Assembly (NCBI GenBank): GCA_946480015.1
Contig: CAMLIL010000157.1
Location: forward strand, 1-7,531
Source: an uncultured Oxalobacteraceae bacterium
Lineage (GTDB): Bacteria > Pseudomonadota > Gammaproteobacteria > Burkholderiales > Burkholderiaceae
DNA length: 7,531 bases
Direction: 5' to 3'
The first letter of the stretch is position 1, and each line of letters opens with the position of its first letter. The notes under the pieces were generated by a model. That model made no database searches. It was given only the letters and a program-made list of their open reading frames with translations, and had not been told where the DNA came from. Both the position numbers and the translations under genes were made by a program. Positions 5,719 through 7,531 of the stretch are shown here, piece by piece.

Positions 5719-6876
5719 TCATGCGCCCCGCTTCGCATCCGCTCGCCCGAGTTTAAGCGGCGCCGTCGTCGGCCTGCCGTTGAAGTCGAGCCACTGGTGC
5801 TTTTCAAAGTCGTACAGCTTGCAGGTTTTCAGTGTTTCAAGGGCGCGGCCAAAGGACATCGGTTCCGACACTGCGCGCTCGCCGAGCAGTTCGTTCAGTC
5901 GCTGCTGCGCTTGCGGCACGAGATAACACGGCACACCCGGGTGGGCATGGTGCACGGAATGAGAGAACACATGATGCACCAGCTTCGACACCGGTGCCGG
6001 CAAGGACAGGTGGGTCGAGCAGTAATGCGCCGCGGCGTCGCCTTTGCGGTCGAGCTCTCCCTTGAACCACGGGATATCGGGGTGGGTGTGCATCAGGTAG
6101 AGTGCCGCGCCGGTGACGCTGGCAAACACAAACATGGGCAGGACAAAGCCGAGCACGATTGCCGCTGCGGCCGAGATGGGGGCAAAGCGCGGCGCAGCCC
6201 ATAGCAGCGCGAGAAATGCAGCGTGGTACACAAGGAGCACCGAAAAATCAGTCCAGGCCGCCTTGCGATGTCGGGCCGGCACAGCTTTCGACGGATAGAT
6301 GCGCACGCGCGGCATCCGCTGAAACAAGTAATGAAGGCCAAATCCAATCCCATTTGGCGCGCGGATGATTCGCTCGAACATCTGCTTGCGCCAGGGCAGC
6401 CGGTCAAACGCGTCTTTCGAATAGGGCGTGTAGGAGTCGAAATGCTCGGCATTGGTCGCTGGATGGTGAACTTCGTGGTGGTCCCAGATCCATAAGCGGT
6501 AGTTGTGCATGCAAGGCACAAAACAGGCGTAGGCCAGGCACCTGTTCAGGGTCTTGCTCCTGACGAGTGTGCGATGCGCCGCGTCGTGTCCTAGCGTCAC
6601 AAATGCCGTCAGTTTGAGTCCGGCGACAAGGCTGCCGACAAGTTTCCAGGCCATTGATGGGGCGAACAAGACCAGCGCGATCGCCCCCCAGTACAAGACG
6701 AACTCGACAAGGTAAAGCGTCAGGCCCTTGGCATTTTCCGGCTTGGCGAAAGGGGCCAATGCCCGCAGGATCTCTGCATGCGAAGCAGGTTTGGCGGTGT
6801 CCCGGGCGGCGGGCGGGTTGGGTGCTCCAGGCCAGGCTGGCCGGACACCAGCCGTGATATCGGTATCACGCTTCAA
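5719..6876 (-). CDS. Membrane fatty acid desaturase
   Basis: The 385-aa integral membrane di-iron desaturase would insert double bonds into acyl chains, using an external electron donor and oxygen. All three histidine boxes are present: H97-DAA-H101, H134-EV-HH138 in WDHHEVHHPATN, and H306-SV-HH310 in SHSVHHAHPG. Hydrophobic spans lie at about 52-72, 76-96, 211-228 and 234-262, the usual two pairs of helices with His boxes on the cytoplasmic face. The start is TTG at 6874-6876, preceded by AGAAGGGGG a few bases upstream; the next Met is at residue 75, too late. Regiospecificity cannot be read from sequence, and related acyl-lipid oxygenases share the boxes. It lies upstream of the rpfR-like gene on the same strand (166 nt) and downstream of pntB, separated from it by a terminator. 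Confidence 0.85.
   Translation of the reverse strand: MKRDTDITAGVRPAWPGAPNPPAARDTAKPASHAEILRALAPFAKPENAKGLTLYLVEFVLYWGAIALVLFAPSMAWKLVGSLVAGLKLTAFVTLGHDAAHRTLVRSKTLNRCLAYACFVPCMHNYRLWIWDHHEVHHPATNAEHFDSYTPYSKDAFDRLPWRKQMFERIIRAPNGIGFGLHYLFQRMPRVRIYPSKAVPARHRKAAWTDFSVLLVYHAAFLALLWAAPRFAPISAAAAIVLGFVLPMFVFASVTGAALYLMHTHPDIPWFKGELDRKGDAAAHYCSTHLSLPAPVSKLVHHVFSHSVHHAHPGVPCYLVPQAQQRLNELLGERAVSEPMSFGRALETLKTCKLYDFEKHQWLDFNGRPTTAPLKLGRADAKRGA
6853..6870 (-). repeat. Inverted repeat inside the desaturase initiation region
   Basis: CGTGATA (6853-6859), TCGG, TATCACG (6864-6870) is a perfect 7-bp inverted repeat with a 4-nt loop. In the mRNA it starts 6 nt after the first base of the TTG start codon and covers codons 3-8. 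It could slow initiation as a hairpin or be a protein-binding site. Confidence 0.5.
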
Positions 6877-6923
6877 ATTTCCCCCTTCTGGTTGACGATC
6901 ATATTCAATCGGATACGCAAGCT

Positions 6924-7034
6924 GGTTGCCGGTGGCGGCAACCTTATTCGTCCAGTAAAGCGGCGTCGTTTGTCGCCGCGGCAGGCAGGTTCTGGCGCTA
7001 CGGCCGAATCGGCCAGGATTTCACCACCTGGCCG
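6924..7034. repeat. Cluster of inverted repeats upstream of the desaturase
   Basis: Several stems lie close together: GGTTGCCG/CGGCAACC (6924-6931 with 6936-6943, 4-nt loop); GCGGCG/CGCCGC (6960-6965 with 6974-6979); the near-palindrome GGCCGA-A-TCGGCC (7002-7014); and CGGCCAGG/CCTGGCCG (7010-7017 with 7027-7034). The last two overlap and could be alternative structures. None has a T-tract on either side. They lie in the roughly 350-nt gap (6877-7225) between desaturase start and pntB terminator, which otherwise holds no gene I can support. A structured leader, operator sites or a degenerate repeat are all possible. Confidence 0.45.
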
Positions 7035-7154
7035 CGGGTACGCCTTGAGAGGGAAGCGAGCTCGGCTGACATCAGGCCCGTTCCGGAGAGAGAGTTGAGC
7101 ATGGCTAGCAATCTAGCGCATTTGTTTCAATCGATAATCCTGTTTAACGCCGCA

Positions 7155-7183
7155 AGAATATGCCAAAGAGCTGCCGCAAGCAA
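7155..7183 (-). promoter_or_regulatory. Candidate sigma-70-like promoter for the desaturase
   Basis: On the minus strand TTGCTT (7178-7183) and TATTCT (7155-7160) are separated by 17 nt. Matches to consensus are moderate (3 of 6 and 4 of 6). It lies just downstream of the pntB terminator in the transcription direction, which fits a fresh promoter. It would give a leader of about 270 nt that includes the inverted-repeat cluster. Confidence 0.25.
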
Positions 7184-7212
7184 GCCGTGCACGCGCGACG
7201 AGACAGTGATTC

Positions 7213-7257
7213 AAAAAAGTAAAAAAAAGCGCGCCGGTCCGAAGAGCGGCGCGCTTT
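7213..7257 (-). terminator. Intrinsic terminator of pntB
   Basis: On the minus strand, the perfect 10-bp stem AAAGCGCGCC/GGCGCGCTTT (7226-7235 with 7248-7257 in plus coordinates, 12-nt loop) is followed by long T runs (7221-7228 and 7213-7218). It begins about 20 nt after the pntB stop codon. The T-tract is on the minus strand, though the A-rich side also lets the stem form on the plus strand. Confidence 0.92.
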
Positions 7258-7277
7258 CGATGATCAGCAATTGCGTG

Positions 7278-7531
7278 TCAGTCGACCGCCTTCACCATGT
7301 CCTCAATGACCTTCTTGGCGTCGCCGAAGACCATCATCGTATTGGGCTGGTAAAACAGGTCGTTATCGAGACCGGCATAGCCGGACGCCATCGAACGCTT
7401 GTTGACGATGATGCTCTTGGCTTTGTAGGCTTCCAGGATCGGCATGCCGGCAATCGGCGACTTGGGGTCCTTGGCGGCCGGGTTGACCACGTCGTTGGCG
7501 CCCAGCACCAGCACCACGTCGGTCTGGCCGA
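7278..7531 (-). CDS. pntB: NAD(P) transhydrogenase beta subunit, C-terminal part
   Basis: This is the last 83 residues of PntB; the gene continues beyond the window edge. PntB is the membrane and NADP(H)-binding subunit of the proton-translocating transhydrogenase, which moves hydride from NADH to NADP+ driven by the proton gradient. The visible part is the end of the NADP-binding domain [46 protein letters not shown], and [20 protein letters not shown], all highly conserved in the family. It ends in TGA at 7278-7280 and is followed by a strong terminator, so it is the last gene of its operon. The rest of the operon (pntA and the remainder of pntB) should lie to the right. Confidence 0.95.
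   Translation of the reverse strand, partial: GQTDVVLVLGANDVVNPAAKDPKSPIAGMPILEAYKAKSIIVNKRSMASGYAGLDNDLFYQPNTMMVFGDAKKVIEDMVKAVD

Noticed and set aside
7100..7531. Plus-strand frame from an ATG at 7100, preceded by GGAGAG, open to the window end
   Set aside because: It runs through the pntB terminator and antisense to the pntB coding sequence. Its translation is His/Asp/Val-rich antisense of PntB and resembles nothing.
1..7531. CRISPR arrays, tRNA or rRNA genes
   Set aside because: No regularly spaced repeats, cloverleaf-like sequence or rRNA motifs were seen on either strand.

Overview
The window looks like chromosomal DNA of a GC-rich betaproteobacterium, most likely of the Oxalobacteraceae (Massilia/Duganella/Janthinobacterium type). 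I base this on the base composition, the paired RpfF-type and RpfR-type proteins, and the PntB tail. The genus is inference from protein character; no search was run.

Left third (1-2118): a wrecked IS1595-type transposase gene. Its N-terminal part (17-491) carries a zinc ribbon and helix-turn-helix region, followed by frame breaks and an internal deletion. Its C-terminal part reappears at 1885-2118. About 1.4 kb lies between the two halves. That segment encodes a small exported protein with one cysteine pair (904-1263, GTG start, good ribosome binding site). Downstream come two strong hairpins and then a diverged second copy (core at 1607-1828). The second copy's signal-peptide region survives only as an out-of-frame relic, so it is probably a pseudogene. 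I do not recognise the family.

Middle (2498-5552): the clearest system in the window, a DSF-family quorum-sensing pair. The rpfF-like gene (+ strand) encodes a crotonase-fold synthase of cis-2-unsaturated fatty-acid signals, with both catalytic glutamates present. The rpfR-like gene (- strand) encodes a receptor with an N-terminal RpfF-interaction-like domain, then PAS, GGDEF and EAL domains. The PAS domain is expected to bind the signal and change cyclic-di-GMP turnover. The genes are convergent with only 28 bp between their stop codons.

Right (5719-7531, - strand): a membrane fatty acid desaturase with all three histidine boxes sits 166 bp upstream of rpfR on the same strand. It has a TTG start and a hairpin-rich upstream region. 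Beyond it is the C-terminal end of pntB (proton-translocating transhydrogenase beta subunit), closed by a textbook intrinsic terminator. A desaturase beside a fatty-acid signalling pair raises the untested possibility that it shapes the acyl pool or the signal itself.
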